From: Anthostomella pinea
Lineage: Eukaryota; Ascomycota; Sordariomycetes; Xylariales; Xylariaceae
Assembly: GCA_963556695.1 (NCBI GenBank)
Contig: CAUWAG010000004.1
Location: forward strand, 868,001 to 932,000
Direction of reading: 5' to 3'
Length of the DNA: 64,000 nt
This document shows positions 1 through 11,951 of this stretch, one piece after another. Within the stretch, counting starts at the first letter, position 1. Every line of letters starts with the position of its first letter. Position numbers and translations under genes: made by a program. The notes under the pieces were generated by a model, which was not told the origin of the DNA, made no database searches, and saw only the letters and a list, made by a program, of their open reading frames with translations.

Positions 1-12
1 TAGCTCTCGTCT

Positions 13-1485
13 TTACTTTGTCCGCCAACAATAAAGGGTAAGACTGCTTACGATAGCCAAACCTGTTGTGAGCCTGCTGCGCGACTTGCTTCGGTGACGT
101 TGGCGGTAATAGCCATCGTCATCATCGTCATCATATCTGTCTTCGAACGTGCTTCTAGCTCGCCGTACCACTTGCGTTCCCAATGCGCCCAAGGCGGCGC
201 CAGCCAAGACGTTTCGCCCTCTATGCTGTGAGTGCTCTCTTTCTTTGCCGCCTCGGTTAGAGACAAGTGCGCCGAGACCTGCACCGGCGATAGCGCCTTC
301 GGCAAGATGGCGCCTCTTGTGGTGGTCGTCGCTAGAGCTTCGGTCACGTTTGATGACGGTCTTCTTGATATAGTAGTCCTCGTCGTACGAATCATCCTCG
401 CGGTATCTGTCCTGACGTGCGCGTCTTCGCTCTCGTTCGTAGTAGTAATCATCGTCGTAACGGGGCTCCGGACGTCTCGCGACTTCGCGATTCTCCTCGC
501 GCAGGACGATATACCCCGGATCCTGGCGCGGCACGATCACAGGGGGCGGTGGGGGTGCTTCTTGGACAATAATCTGCTGCGGCTCGGGTGCCTTCTGCCG
601 TATGATAATAGGCGCGGGAGGAGGATCTGGTGCGGCGTAGTACTCAATCTCTCTTCGGTATCGCTCGATTTCGCCGTCATGGGTATGGTGGGGTTCTCGT
701 TCTTCGACGACACGGCGCTCGATCTTGACGTCTCGCTCTTTGTAATCCCGATGGTCATCTGGGCGCTCTTCCCTTTCCCTGTGCACCTCCACGCTTTTCT
801 CCTTGACCTGTAAATCGCCAGAAGGCTCCCGGCGCACAATACGTTTGTCGATGCGAACATCGGTCTCTCGGTCGTCCCAGGGAGCTCTCGACTGGCGATC
901 CCAATAGTCGCTGCGTGCTGGCGAAGCAATTTGTTCCCTGGTCTCCTCGACTACTCTGGTGCGAGAGTGACGCTCTGGGGCATAGTGGTCACGATCGCCC
1001 CGATCGACTTCTCGCTCATAGTCGACAGTTTTGTATCGATCACCCCGATCGACTTCGCGTTCTCGTTCATACTCGACAGTCCTGTATCGATCACCTACTT
1101 CGCTACGGTGGAAATCAGAGCCGCGCGAAGGGGGTTCGAAGGCTGATCTTGGTCGCTCAGGATAGGATTTCCTCTCTACACGGCGGGTGTCGATCTCGAG
1201 TACGTCGCCAGGTGGGCGGCCGACGTGGGAGTGGGAGTATCGCGATCTTCGGTCGTCGTCGTCGTCATCCTCGTAGCGCTCGATCCGTTCCCGCTCCCGC
1301 TCTATCACCCGACCAGTAGTCGAATGTCCTCCTCCTCCTCCACCTCTATCTCCTCCTCCGCCGCCGCCTCCCCCGACTTTGTATCGCCTCACTGTGGTGG
1401 ACTTTTGTTTGTACTTGTCCTCGTCCGACGACAGGCTGCGTTCCCGGGTGTAGCGAACATCTCGTTCTCGATAGACTTGAGACAT
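13..1485 (-). CDS. DUF3824-type low-complexity protein (3' end probably outside window)
   Basis: Uncharacterised protein of the fungal DUF3824 kind; no biochemical role is known to me. The first in-frame ATG is at 1485, giving MSQVYRERD; the 26 codons upstream start from GTG and are unlikely to be coding. After a Gly-rich stretch near residue 40 the chain is dominated by Arg/Glu/Asp/Tyr, with a PPPPP-containing Pro-rich part near residues 290-330. Near the C-terminus two Gly/Ala segments (AIAGAGLGALVSNRGG and NVLAGAALGALGTQ) resemble glycine-zipper membrane-associating motifs. The frame stays open to a TAA at 13-15. However, a canonical GTAAGC donor occurs about 40 bases before that stop, just after RSKSRSRLTTGLAI, so the real 3' exon may lie left of the window. 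Family call fairly sure, 3' end unsure. Confidence 0.7.
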   Translation of the reverse strand: MSQVYRERDVRYTRERSLSSDEDKYKQKSTTVRRYKVGGGGGGGGDRGGGGGGHSTTGRVIERERERIERYEDDDDDDRRSRYSHSHVGRPPGDVLEIDTRRVERKSYPERPRSAFEPPSRGSDFHRSEVGDRYRTVEYEREREVDRGDRYKTVDYEREVDRGDRDHYAPERHSRTRVVEETREQIASPARSDYWDRQSRAPWDDRETDVRIDKRIVRREPSGDLQVKEKSVEVHREREERPDDHRDYKERDVKIERRVVEEREPHHTHDGEIERYRREIEYYAAPDPPPAPIIIRQKAPEPQQIIVQEAPPPPPVIVPRQDPGYIVLREENREVARRPEPRYDDDYYYERERRRARQDRYREDDSYDEDYYIKKTVIKRDRSSSDDHHKRRHLAEGAIAGAGLGALVSNRGGKEREHSQHRGRNVLAGAALGALGTQVVRRARSTFEDRYDDDDDDGYYRQRHRSKSRSRLTTGLAIVSSLTLYCWRTK

Positions 1486-1563
1486 GCTTTCGCAAGCCGA
1501 CGTGGCTGGCGACAATGACGTCACCGAATGTAGACGTTTGACGAAGACACGATGATAGAACAC

Positions 1564-3987
1564 AAGTAGTTAATAAATCGCTGGCTATAGGTAGACGGAT
1601 GTAGTAGGTATGAAGTTTAAACCAGGCTAGCAAGTGTCAAAAGTTTAAAGAGTATATACGGCTGGGAGGCCTTGGAGTTGGCAGGAGGGCTGGAGGGCTG
1701 GCGACTGTGTGGGACGATCTGGGATCTGGGATCTGGGGGGTGGTCTGTGGTCTGTGGTCACGCAGGCTGCTGGCGTAGGCTCGAGGTGGCAGTGGCAGGG
1801 CCTCCCACTCGTCTTCCTCTCACTCGCCGGCCAGGATCAGCTACCGTTTCCGAGGGGCTGGCGGAAGTGGGTTTGGACAGCCTTCGACGCTGGACCCAAA
1901 AGCCGGTCGTGGACTAACACACACGATACCTAATAATAATTATAATAATATCTATTTGCGGCATTCACTGTTCGACTGTTCGACTGTTCCACTCTCCGAC
2001 GGTGAATTTATCCTCATGCTGCCTTATTACCGTGGAAGTACACGAGGTATGCACGTCGCATCTCCAAACAGCAGATATACCTGCTTGAAGCAAGCAACAT
2101 TGGAGTCCTGATGCGGGGTCACACGCCATGTAATATGTATCGTGTAGCACCGGGCGCAAGAGGCGTGTACATGTACTCGGTGTTGCGAGGTGAGGTGACC
2201 CAAGATTCACAGCCTCAGAAGATTACGATGCTGCGGTGAGATGCAGGTCTCTGGTCTGCAGAAACTAGCAGCAGGCAGACGGGCAACCGATCAATCATTC
2301 TTGTTCGGCGTGAGACTGTCACCACCTTGTGATCACTGACAGCCTACAGGCTAAGTGTCGTGGTGGTGTGCGCCGAGGTGTGACTGCCGCCCGGCTACGA
2401 TCATAGCACCACAGACTTCTCTCGCTATGCCGAAGTTCCTTCCAAGTTCCAACGGTATCCCCTGCTCGACGGGCAGAAATGGATCATGCGGTTCCTGCCT
2501 TCCTGCCTTCCTGCCCATGGGATTTGTTCCTTGGGTTAGGTATTTATGTCGTCATCTCCAGATGGGGGGCCTTTTCAAAGTTCTTTCTGCAGCTTCAAGG
2601 TTCCATGCTGGGCGCAGTCTGGACAGGTTTCTTCAGGTCACAATGACAGAATGAGCACTCAGCTGGGTTGGAGTCGGCTTGGCTTCCGTTGGCTCCGAAC
2701 TGGCTGGGACATTCAAACCGACTTCCGCTGTAGCCGTAATAGATGCGCACGCTGCGTTGGTACAAGCCGAAGTGGCTCGAAGTGGCTCGAAGTGACTCCC
2801 GTCGTGAGGACCTGGGCAGTGGGCACGCCTTTGAAGTCCCACAGACACAGAGGCGCCTAAAAGAGGATCTGAGGCTGTCGCACTCCTTCTCGCTCCTTGC
2901 TCCTTGCTCCTTGCCCCTTGCGCGGCAGACTGTTTCATCCTTCTGCAGAACGTCCAACTCGCGATCCTCCGTTCCTGTGAAGGACTGAAGGTGCATCGGT
3001 GGATGTTGGTTTGATGGAGTTGCAACTTGTCGATTTCTATTTCAAGCATTGCGTTGTTGAGTCTGCCACATGGGCCGAATCCCGATGGCCTATCTGGGAA
3101 GATTACCGTAGTGGGTCCAGATCTGCCCAATTGTGGCTTCAACCCCGCCACATGATAGTTGAGTCCCCCCTGACATGCATGGATGTGGTCTCCCCTTGTC
3201 TGTGTTTCCTATCGAACATCGACGAAATGTGTTTTCTTCATATGGCAACTCGGAAACACATCGAAACATCGTTGCCACTGCCTTGGCAAGCTGCAAGGCA
3301 GTCTGTAATTCTGGGGCTGATGCCGAGTCGGCATGTCGAATACGGTAGGATGGTGTCTCACGCGAGCTTGACCTTCCCTCCCACTTTCCAAGCAAAGAGG
3401 GACATGATTATTTGGCGAGTGAGTGAACTATGAATTACGTTAATAACTTCTGGGGAAAATAAAGATCCCCATGGACTTGAGTTTCTGCATGGCGGAGCTC
3501 ATCATCATTGCGCTGAGCATCGGACGATACCGATGCTTGCTTGATCCAAATCGCTCGTCTCGTATCGACTCGAGTGGACATACTATTCGGCAGTGCTCTT
3601 TGGTACCCGCGGCATAGAAGACTGGCGTCTGGAGATCTGCCTGCTCTTAAGACCCCGTCTCTTCGAAAAGCCTGATAAATATAGGAAACCGCGGCGCTTG
3701 GTACTTACATTCCTGCAACCAGTCATTACGATGTTGGGCTGCTGCAGTCACATGTTTAGCCAGTGTAGTGCGACGATGTCAATTGGTCCAGAATGCAGCC
3801 TCTGTCGATAGTCTGTTCGCCCAGTCACCTAATGGGGTGAGGCTGAATACTGGATGTTCAGCTGAAGCTTTCGCATTAATACTGCCAAATACTGACCACC
3901 ACCTATGGGTACCCATCGTGGGCTCGTTCCTTGGAGAGCGCTGCCTTGCAATGAAAACATTCGTGTTGCTACATAATTTCATCCACG
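1564..3987. other. Gene-free interval, 2.4 kb
   Basis: No reading frame here looks coding on either strand. It holds the presumed promoter of the DUF3824-type gene on the left and of the HET gene on the right. Small tandem repeats occur: three copies of about 10 bases (GAAGTGGCTC type) near 2767-2796, and a pyrimidine-rich GCTCCTT array near 2890-2925. Confidence 0.5.
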
Positions 3988-6339
3988 ATGTTATGGGACT
4001 CTTCCGTTCCCAAGTTTCAGTACCCGCCTCTGCGCTCAGAAGACCGCAAATTCCGAGTCATCAAAATCCAGCCGTCGAAGGCAGGTTCTATCCCATCTCT
4101 CAGAGAAAGACTTCACATCGAGATCATCGAGGCAAGTGTTGACGATGTCAACACCTTCGACGCCCTATCCTACACCTGGGGCACCGGCGCGCCGGACAGG
4201 CAGGTGCTCATCGACACGCCTCAGGGCCAAAGAGAGCTACGCATCACCGAGTCGCTGGAGCATGCTCTCCGGACCCTTTCTCGACGTAGTCGTGTCCTTG
4301 ACCGTCCCATATTCGTCGACCAGATCTGTATCAACCAAGACGACAACCACGAAAAAGGGGGCCAGGTGCGGCTCATGGGCGACATTTACGCCAACTGTGC
4401 CCAGGTGATCATATGGTTAGGAAAGCAGACACGAGACTCGAGCCGGTATTTCGCTTTCACCGCCGAGCTGTGTGCCGATCGCGGCATCATGCGCCGCGTC
4501 ATGGGCCCGAACGTCGGGCATTTCCCACAGGTCTTCAACGCGGTCATGGATCCGACCATCGAGGTCAGCAGTGACGTACAGCGCCGGGACCGAGACGACC
4601 TGCTAGACCTCATAGCACGCCACGGTCCCCGCTACCCCGTCCGGGGGGTAGCAGACCTGCTGGGCCGGCCCTGGTTCAACCGCCTATGGACGATCCAGGA
4701 GATCTGCCTGGCGCCCGCGGTAGTCCTCGCCTGCGGAGACTCGGGGCTCCTGCGCCTCGACGACTTCCGCGCCGGCATCCTGTTCTACACCATCTGGAAC
4801 ACGCACTGGCTCAGGACGTCTGGCGCGTCGGTGTCGAAGGCGGAGGCGCGCCTGCGGAGCGGGATCTTCGACCTCAATAAGTCGTTCGTCCGCGTCTTCC
4901 AGGAGCGCAAGGCGATCCACCTCTCAACGACGGAGCGGAGGTCTCTCTACGACCTCGTGTTGAAGTACAACGTCAACGACGAAGGGGTCAAGGTGGGTGC
5001 GGGCATGGGCGAGGACCGCGTCTATGGGCTGCTGGGTTTGGCTCGGGACGACGAGATCAAGGGCGAGGCCGTGGCGGGCATGGAGGTTGGGGATGTGGCG
5101 AGCACATATACGAGATTCGCTTCTTCGGCTCTTCGGCACGGCCTAGGGGTGCTGGCTTTCTCGCAGTTTCCGAAGGAATTCAAGCCGAAGCCTGGGTATC
5201 GCGATCTGCCTTCATGGGTGCCAGATTGGTCGACGAGTCAGCTCAGGACACCACATGGCTACTCCAATCTGTCGACACCCGCTTTCTCGGCTGGTGGGGA
5301 GAGCCATGGTCAACATATCACGGTCGATATATCAAGAGGAACTCTCTCCATCGAAGGTATCGTAGTCGATCGAATAGCCCGCGTAGGGACTCGAAGTATC
5401 CAGTCGGACGGCGAGAGCTCAGTGGAGAATGCCGACTACGCCTCAGTGCGCCACTTCTTTGGCGAAATCCACGAGTACGTGCAGCTAGCAGCAGAAACCG
5501 GAGGACCCTACGCTCCCGACACTTCGGATGACATATCTTGCACTGATCTCGCAATCCGCTTGTTGGACGGCGGCCTCACCACGAAACAGTTTCCTGCGAC
5601 GTTCGACACCGCAAACCCACAGGAGACACTACGACGGATGTACACGCAGGTCTCCAAGTACGGGCAGCGACTCATAGACGCAGAAACGGGGACGCGGGCA
5701 TATGGCAGCATCTCCCGAATCATCGAAGCGGTCGGCATCGTGCCGTGGTACTGGGTCCCAACGAGCGACGTAGACCTGGTGCGGCTATGCGCCACGAGCC
5801 CCATCACGGCAGCCCGGAACTGGATAGAGGGCTTCATATGCACAATCATCGATATAATCGGCGTCTGCCTCGCGCTCGTGACCGTCCAGACAGTGGCCCA
5901 CTGGATCCGGTTCCGCCGGCGATTCTTCACAAAGGTGGACTTCGCGCATGCCGGTCGCGAGGCGACGTATGCTCGAATTGGCATAGATGCGGATTTCATG
6001 TCCGGGGAGGAGTGGGAGCTCTACTCGAGCAACCTGCTCAAGAATGCTGGGCGGAAGTTGTTCGTCGCGGACGGGGGATATGTCGGGCTGGGGCCCAGTC
6101 ATATGGAGAGGGACGACGTGGTTGTTGTGTTGCTGGGTAGTACCGTGCCGCTTATTTTGAGGCCTTGTGTTGAGAGTACTGTAGAAGGGAGGGCGCAGTC
6201 TGAAGCTAGACGGTCTGGGGAGAGGGTGTGTGACGCGGCTTGGTGGTATGTTGGTGAAGCGTACTGTGATGGGGTCATGGAGGGTGAGGCGTTGGGGGGA
6301 AGTGCGGCAGAGAGTGTTGTAAATTTTCAGATATTCTAA
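3988..6339 (+). CDS. HET-domain (heterokaryon incompatibility) protein
   Basis: Single-exon protein of 783 residues with an N-terminal HET domain. In characterised fungi this domain triggers a self/non-self cell-death reaction after fusion of unlike hyphae; the partner of this copy is unknown. Visible hallmarks are FDALSYTWG near residues 53-61, the block VDQICINQDD near 110-119, then GGQVRLMGDIY and VIIWLG. The C-terminal third has the usual companion pattern of long HET proteins (GRKLFVADGGYVGLGP, then DDVVVVLLGSTVPLILRP, then VGEAYCDGVMEGEA). A hydrophobic segment near residues 615-640 (FICTIIDIIGVCLALVTVQTV) could be a membrane anchor. It starts at ATG 3988, with no better upstream candidate. 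No NACHT or repeat module follows, so it is not an NLR-type incompatibility protein. Confidence 0.9.
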   Translation: MLWDSSVPKFQYPPLRSEDRKFRVIKIQPSKAGSIPSLRERLHIEIIEASVDDVNTFDALSYTWGTGAPDRQVLIDTPQGQRELRITESLEHALRTLSRRSRVLDRPIFVDQICINQDDNHEKGGQVRLMGDIYANCAQVIIWLGKQTRDSSRYFAFTAELCADRGIMRRVMGPNVGHFPQVFNAVMDPTIEVSSDVQRRDRDDLLDLIARHGPRYPVRGVADLLGRPWFNRLWTIQEICLAPAVVLACGDSGLLRLDDFRAGILFYTIWNTHWLRTSGASVSKAEARLRSGIFDLNKSFVRVFQERKAIHLSTTERRSLYDLVLKYNVNDEGVKVGAGMGEDRVYGLLGLARDDEIKGEAVAGMEVGDVASTYTRFASSALRHGLGVLAFSQFPKEFKPKPGYRDLPSWVPDWSTSQLRTPHGYSNLSTPAFSAGGESHGQHITVDISRGTLSIEGIVVDRIARVGTRSIQSDGESSVENADYASVRHFFGEIHEYVQLAAETGGPYAPDTSDDISCTDLAIRLLDGGLTTKQFPATFDTANPQETLRRMYTQVSKYGQRLIDAETGTRAYGSISRIIEAVGIVPWYWVPTSDVDLVRLCATSPITAARNWIEGFICTIIDIIGVCLALVTVQTVAHWIRFRRRFFTKVDFAHAGREATYARIGIDADFMSGEEWELYSSNLLKNAGRKLFVADGGYVGLGPSHMERDDVVVVLLGSTVPLILRPCVESTVEGRAQSEARRSGERVCDAAWWYVGEAYCDGVMEGEALGGSAAESVVNFQIF

Positions 6340-7471
6340 GTCTCATGTTTCCCACTGGTATATCACATTTCGACTGCTGGTGACTCCACAGATGACTTTG
6401 TTGATGTACGTAAAGAACAAAGGAAACTATGAAGCTAGCTAGGTGACAGGATCTGGTATATATAGGGGCTGACCCCTGGAGCTGTGGGGCTATCATCTAG
6501 TGCCGTGACAACTATAGATGATGGGCTCGGTGTGATACGTTGAACAGGTACGCGAGACAGGTATATAGGCTCACCTCCCGACTGTGTTACGTTACCCTGC
6601 GTATTCATAGTGAAACATGAAGATCCAGGCAGCATATCCTGAATGAGCTGTATCGACCACTCAGTGAGTAGACACCAGATACCTATGTAGTCGACAGAAC
6701 CATCGGCGTCTATCTTTACCTTCTGCCTTTACCAATGCCGAAGGAGCTGGTGAACTATATGTATAGCACGATCTTCCTCTCAACGCTCTCGACAACGCAG
6801 CTGCGCAGCATCCAAGACAACCTAGGTTCCACCAAGCGGCAGAGGCCGCACAGCCAGCTGCCTACGCGACGGTCGCCGAGCGGGAAGCCCGGGCGTCGTT
6901 AGAACGAGAAGCGGATGGAAGCTGGTAGGTTATCTGCTATGGCTATACGAATACTTCGACGTTCTGCCCAATAGTGAGCCCAGGATCAGGAAGAAGAGCC
7001 TGGGGTATGGATAGGGGCTGCCCCGATGGGTGCTTAGGTGTGGGCTTGGGGGCGTTGAATACAGCGGCTTGGGCTTGACGAGAGTGGGACGGCGTGGAAA
7101 AAGCGGTAAACTTGCGATCCTGTAGAGTTGTATATGAAGCCGGGAACTTGTGGTGTCTCGAGGAGGACCATATTACTATTCTACCATTCTGCAAGGCGGT
7201 CTAGTAAAGATGGCACAGTCGGGGGTCAGAGCCCAACTGAACCTTTGCGCTATTTGAGACTACACCTTAGGACTGTGAGATAGGTAAGAGGAGGCTGGTG
7301 ATCCGATCACGAGTTCACTGGGTGAAAGTGCATCAAATAAATAACAAGCAGACGATAGACTAGAGGCCGCCACCCGAAAAATCCAGGACGGCATCCATCT
7401 TAGAAGGGCATCCTTTCCGTCCACACCTTCCCACTCAAAGACCCAAAAGAAGGAGAAAAAGACACAAGAGA
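6340..7471. other. Intergenic interval downstream of the HET gene
   Basis: No gene can be supported. A 55-codon frame beginning at ATG 6735 has a Lys/Arg/Pro-rich tail and could be a relic, but I recognise no family in it. Confidence 0.4.
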
Positions 7472-7609
7472 ATGTTTCAACCGCTAGAGGAATCGAACCG
7501 CTATGCCTAAGAATACCTTGTAAGATTATCTTGTAAGAATATTTCGCTAGGCCGTACCAACCCGGCTACCAGACAAACCTTTTAAACTCGTATATATATC
7601 TTATACCGT
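7472..7609 (-). repeat. tRNA-like dispersed repeat (SINE-like), copy 1
   Basis: On the minus strand this holds a pol III A-box-like block (GGCCTAGCG, 7545-7553) and a perfect B box (GGTTCGATTCC, complement of 7489-7499). A five-T run typical of pol III termination follows (complement of 7454-7459). A second copy lies on the plus strand at 41341-41477, and the two align from about 45 bases before the A box to just past the B box. The acceptor and anticodon stems do not close properly, so I call it a tRNA-derived repeat rather than a working tRNA gene. Confidence 0.6.
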
Positions 7610-7740
7610 CGTAGGTGCGGGGAGAAACGGGTGGGTGGACAGGTGCAAAAAGTGCGCAAGGTGGCTTAGCTTTATACGAAAAGTTATCTTGTACCGTTGT
7701 TAGTACGTACAGAGATAGGCGGGGGGTGGACGATAGGCTT
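7590..7740. repeat. Imperfect direct duplication beside the tRNA-like repeat
   Basis: Two segments, about 7595-7645 and 7680-7735, share an order of short blocks (TATCTTATACCGTCGT versus TATCTTGTACCGTTGT, then a GGTGGAC tail). This suggests an old local duplication next to the tRNA-like copy. It is not coding. Confidence 0.35.
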
Positions 7741-8624
7741 CATGGTGTGGCTGTTAAGAGAACTCTGTTTGATTGCCTCTTCCTATATAAGAAAGTTTAT
7801 GTATAGATGTGGGTCGACAGACTGATAGATATATTAGTAGCCTTTGCTATGTAAAGCGCTACTATCGCCTCTTAACACGTGAGGTCCATGACCCATTCTG
7901 TCACCATCCGCCAGGTCTTTGCAACTCGAGGCGAAACTCATCCCTCCCCACGGTTGAACTCGGTACACTCATCCGCAAATTCAGGGCTCGATGGCCCACA
8001 ACCACCACTAAGAAGGACGCAGTCCCAGCCCTTGGTGAAAGTATCTTCAAGACTCCCCACCGACGCACTGATCCGTGTGGGCGACGGAGAACAGCAGTGG
8101 TCTTGATTGGTTGATATAAAGAGGTAGTCTTCCATTGTATATATTAGAGGAGCCAAGATTAGTCTCACCCAGGACAAGTACTCGCAGCTCCACATGGTGT
8201 TCACGGCACTTAAGTATGGGGCACTGAAATAGATTCATGACCATGAATTCTTTGTGTACTACTAACTTTGTAACCTACACCGTGCTCTGACAAAGCATCG
8301 CAATTGTAAAAGCTCGCGTGTCCATTGAGAAGCCTGGCCCTGCTCGCGACTCATAACCTAGCTCGACTGAACACATGTTTCCTGTATTGCGCAACGTGGA
8401 AGATGGCAAGCTAACAAGTGCTTCTCACCCAATATCGTTGAGAGACCTCTTCCGTCTTCCATACGCTATACGAATAGCAGTTATGTAGCAACAATGGGAC
8501 ATAATCCAGCTCGAGAGTCTCTTCCTCTAGAGACAACTTCTCACCTTGGCTATGTCGGAGTGATTAGGGTGCTGCTTACTCGGCCTCATACCCCATGAGA
8601 GCCTGCCTGCCCAACATCACACGC
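7741..8624. other. Intergenic, 3' flank of spt16
   Basis: No coding frame of interest on either strand. It includes the 3' untranslated region of the spt16 gene, which is read leftward into this interval. Confidence 0.4.
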
Positions 8625-11600
8625 TTAGTGTTTTCTCTTCTTGCTGCGGCTGCGGTCTTCCTCTTCGGGACTGGCGTCGCGATCCTTTCGCTTCGCCTTC
8701 TTCTCCAATTCATCCCAATCCTCGCCTTCGTCATCGTCGTCTGAGCCCTCCTCGCTGGCTTCTTCTGACGCGTTGCTGTCGAAGTCCGAACCCTCCTCGC
8801 TGGACTCGCTAGCTACTTCAAGCTCAGACTCATCCATCTCAAAGGCAGACTCCTCTTCCGACTCATCGCCATCCTCATCATCACTATCATTCTGGAGGAA
8901 CGACCAACCTCCATCAGCGAAGAACTGGTGGGTGTCGGCCGTCACCGTCTTGATGATTGTGGGCCAGTTCAGGTTTAGGGGACCTTCACTGTAGGCGATA
9001 TCGGATGAATCCAGCCACTCCTTAACGTCTTCTAGGGACTCGACTGGTATGGTGTTGACATGGAACGGTGGCCGAGTAAAGTCCTTGAAGACGAAAACGA
9101 GATCGAAATTCTTGAGGCCAAACTGCACACGCTCAAGATGAGCAATCTCGATGTCCTCCAGCGTAACGACCATAAAGGGTGGCTCCGTAACCTGGATGAG
9201 GCAGTCTGTAGTGGGCTGGATGTAGACATTGCTTCGGAAGGGAACACCATGGAAACCAAGGTCTCTAAGTGGCATGTCTACCTCCACGTTCTCGTTCTTG
9301 CCGGCATCGGCAATCTTGTCGGCGAAACTCTTGAACTGGCGGTCCAACTCAGCTCTCCGCCGGCGTTCCTCCTGCTCGGCTTCGAACTCATCTTCATCGC
9401 CGTACCGGTACTTTCGCTTTCGGTTGCCGGTCTCGTCGAACTGAATATCCGTCGCTTCTCTGTAGAATTGGACATCTTTCGTCTTCTTCTTGTTGCCAAT
9501 AAGGATGGGATCCTTGAGATGCAGGTGGATTACTACAATCAACTCGTGATCGCATGGCTGGAAGAAGAGGTGACGGATGTTGGAGAACAGCACATCGACT
9601 CTCTGCTGCGTGCTAAGCGGCGATTGATATCGAATACCATTCTGGTGAATCTCGATCTTGCCAGGGACACGCTTGCCCTCCATCGCAGGACGAATGAACA
9701 CATTGTCCATGACAGGCGGCCGGCGATCTGACTTGTCAGCATTGAGGAAGCAACAGTGCTTTGGGCAGACTTACTTCTGATCTCGACGAGTTTCTCTTGC
9801 TCAACGACATCCTCCATATCCTTCTTCTCCTGCTCCTTCTTGGAGGACTCCTTCTTTATGTTGGAGATCTGGGTCGCGATCTCCTCGTACCGATCACCGT
9901 CGAGAGAACGAAAGGTCAAGCTTCTAACAAAATGGGCCGAAGCGTCCTCAAATGGCTGGTCATCCTTTCTACCGACTCCCTGACCCGGTGATAGAAAGTT
10001 GATCCTCAGATAGGACCATTCTCCTTCATCGTTCTTACTGGCATTCTTGATCGTGTGAATATGAAAGGGGACCGGTCGTCCCATGACTGGAAGTACGACG
10101 GTCTGATTCTTCTGGTCGACGAGGATCTCAAGGTTCTTGACCTTCAGGGGAAGCTGGTTGTCCCTCTTGTAAGACTCGAACTTCTTGAACTTCTTCGCCT
10201 CTGTGCCATTTTGACCACTAGTCGACTCGGCGAATCGAATCAAGCCTTCCTTTTGTTTCTTGGCCGCAAGTTCTTTCTGGTGTTCTCGTCGCTTCTTCTC
10301 CGTGTCCTCGTTCACTTGTGTTGAACGCTCCGAGCGAAGACGGGTGTTAGTGATGTTCTTCGCGGCCACAGCGCCAACCTTGGAATCCTTCTTCTCCTTC
10401 TTCGGCGTCGGTTGCATCTCCTCATCATCCTTGAAGAAGAACGAGGTTGCGTCGAGGTCGGTAGGGGCATCACCGGTGAAGATGACTGGCTCGCCGTTGG
10501 TCACTCGAATGGTGTCGGTTATGACGAGGGAGTATGTTTTGCTCAGCTTGTCTTGGGGCGAGGGGTCCTCGATATCCGTGAGACCGGTGGTGATGGAGAA
10601 AGTCATGCCGTCCTTCAGCGTTCGCAAATTCTTGCCGTTCAGAACAAGTGTCGGATCTCTGCTTTCAATGCCAATGGCCGACCCAACATTTTTGACGAAG
10701 TGCTTCTCCAAATCGGGCTTCTTCGACTTGATATGGCTAAGAGCCTTGTGGTAGATATCCTTAGCCACGGCACCATCCCTCATCTCCTTCAACACTATGT
10801 TGTGAGCGGTGTGGAGAGTCTTGTAGGCGGATTCTTGAGCCTTGTTGGGGTCGACTAGGAAGGTTCGCGCGATCACGGAGCTATAGGACTTGTATCGAAG
10901 ACCCATGCCGGCAATGATAATGCCGGCATGAAGGTTACCGTCGGTGGCCTCTGCCTGGAGCTTCAGGTCGTATTTGCCACCGCTTTGCACAGCAGGGCCA
11001 AGGTACCAATCCAACGAAGAAGGATCGAAGTCTGATGGGAGGCGCTGCTTGTTAGGTAGCTGGACCGACTTCCACCACTTTTCATCGTCGAGCCTAGAAT
11101 CAACCTTGTTGGCAAGCGTGCTGTGCTTCACCTTCTTTTCCTGATCCAATATGTCGGACATCTGGTCCAAGAAGTACGGGTTCATCAACGCGACGCAGGC
11201 CTTGGACGCAGTTCGCATCGTTCGCAGCTCGGTCTCGTCCTTCACGGAGAAGGCGGCGGTGGATAGGGCAACGGAGATATCGACTTGTTCGGCATCGCCA
11301 CATTTGTCGGCAAAGACCTTCTTCCACTCGTCGACGAACGGTCCCTTAGACGTATCTTTGGTGAGCACACCAACCTTTTTCTGAAAGAAGGTCCAGTTAG
11401 TTTCGGGTCTTGACGTGGGCCGGGCTGAGAAGTATCGATAGGACTTACGCCCGCAGCATTGATGTGTTCGGCGATCTTGTGGAACTGTTTCTCGTTCACA
11501 GCGGCGTCCTTGCCTCTAACCAGGACCTCGATGGGAAACCGTCCTCCTTTCAGCGACTCCAAATGCTTGGCTATGTATAACCATCAGTACACTCTTGTAT

Positions 11601-11951
11601 GAAACGAGGATTGAAACGTCGGCCCGTACCTTTCTTGGCGGTTGTGACTATGTATAGGCAGTCGAGGGTGAAGAGCATCAGGGTGGTCGGGAACTCGTAA
11701 CCTAGCAACCAGAACTGGTGATGGAGTTAGCTTCGGAGTCATGCACGGGTGGGGGTCGCATTCGGGTGACGCACATGTGTGGCATTGTTCTTGTGAAACT
11801 CGGGGTTCTCCTCGACCTTGCCCATCATGACGACGATTGAGGAGACGCCGTTGAAGATGGCATCGCCGGCGCGTTTATCGGTCTTCCAGGCATTGACGAA
11901 GTGATTGATGCGCTCCTGGAAGAGCTTGCCGTCGATCTTGATATCCGCCAT
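8625..11951 (-). CDS. spt16: FACT complex subunit Spt16 (5 exons)
   Basis: Histone chaperone: with Pob3 it forms FACT, which loosens and rebuilds nucleosomes during transcription and replication in the nucleus. I read exons 11775-11951, 11630-11714, 11449-11570, 9775-11380 and 8625-9727 on the minus strand. The four introns are 60, 59, 68 and 47 bases, with GTGCGT, GTACGG, GTAAGT and GTAAGT donors and AG acceptors. All phases agree and give 1030 residues, the usual length. The start [15 protein letters not shown] matches the family N-terminus. An inactive aminopeptidase-like domain follows, then a middle domain with [12 protein letters not shown] rebuilt across the last intron. A PH-like region ([19 protein letters not shown]) follows. 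The C-terminal tail is acidic and Ser-rich and ends in KKRKH, as expected for the histone-binding tail. Confidence 0.97.

Noticed and set aside
2767..2796. CRISPR-like direct repeats
   Set aside because: Units of about 10 bases with no spacers in a fungal nuclear genome; simple tandem repeat.
3988..6339. NLR-type incompatibility gene (NACHT plus repeats)
   Set aside because: Only the HET domain and its usual C-terminal region are visible; no P-loop NTPase or WD/ankyrin/TPR repeats.
7472..7609. A real intron-containing tRNA gene
   Set aside because: B box is perfect, but acceptor and anticodon arms do not pair properly and the similarity to the second copy extends well upstream of where a tRNA would start.
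9060..9731. 223-codon plus-strand frame opposite spt16
   Set aside because: Lies wholly within the Spt16 coding exon and has no independent features.
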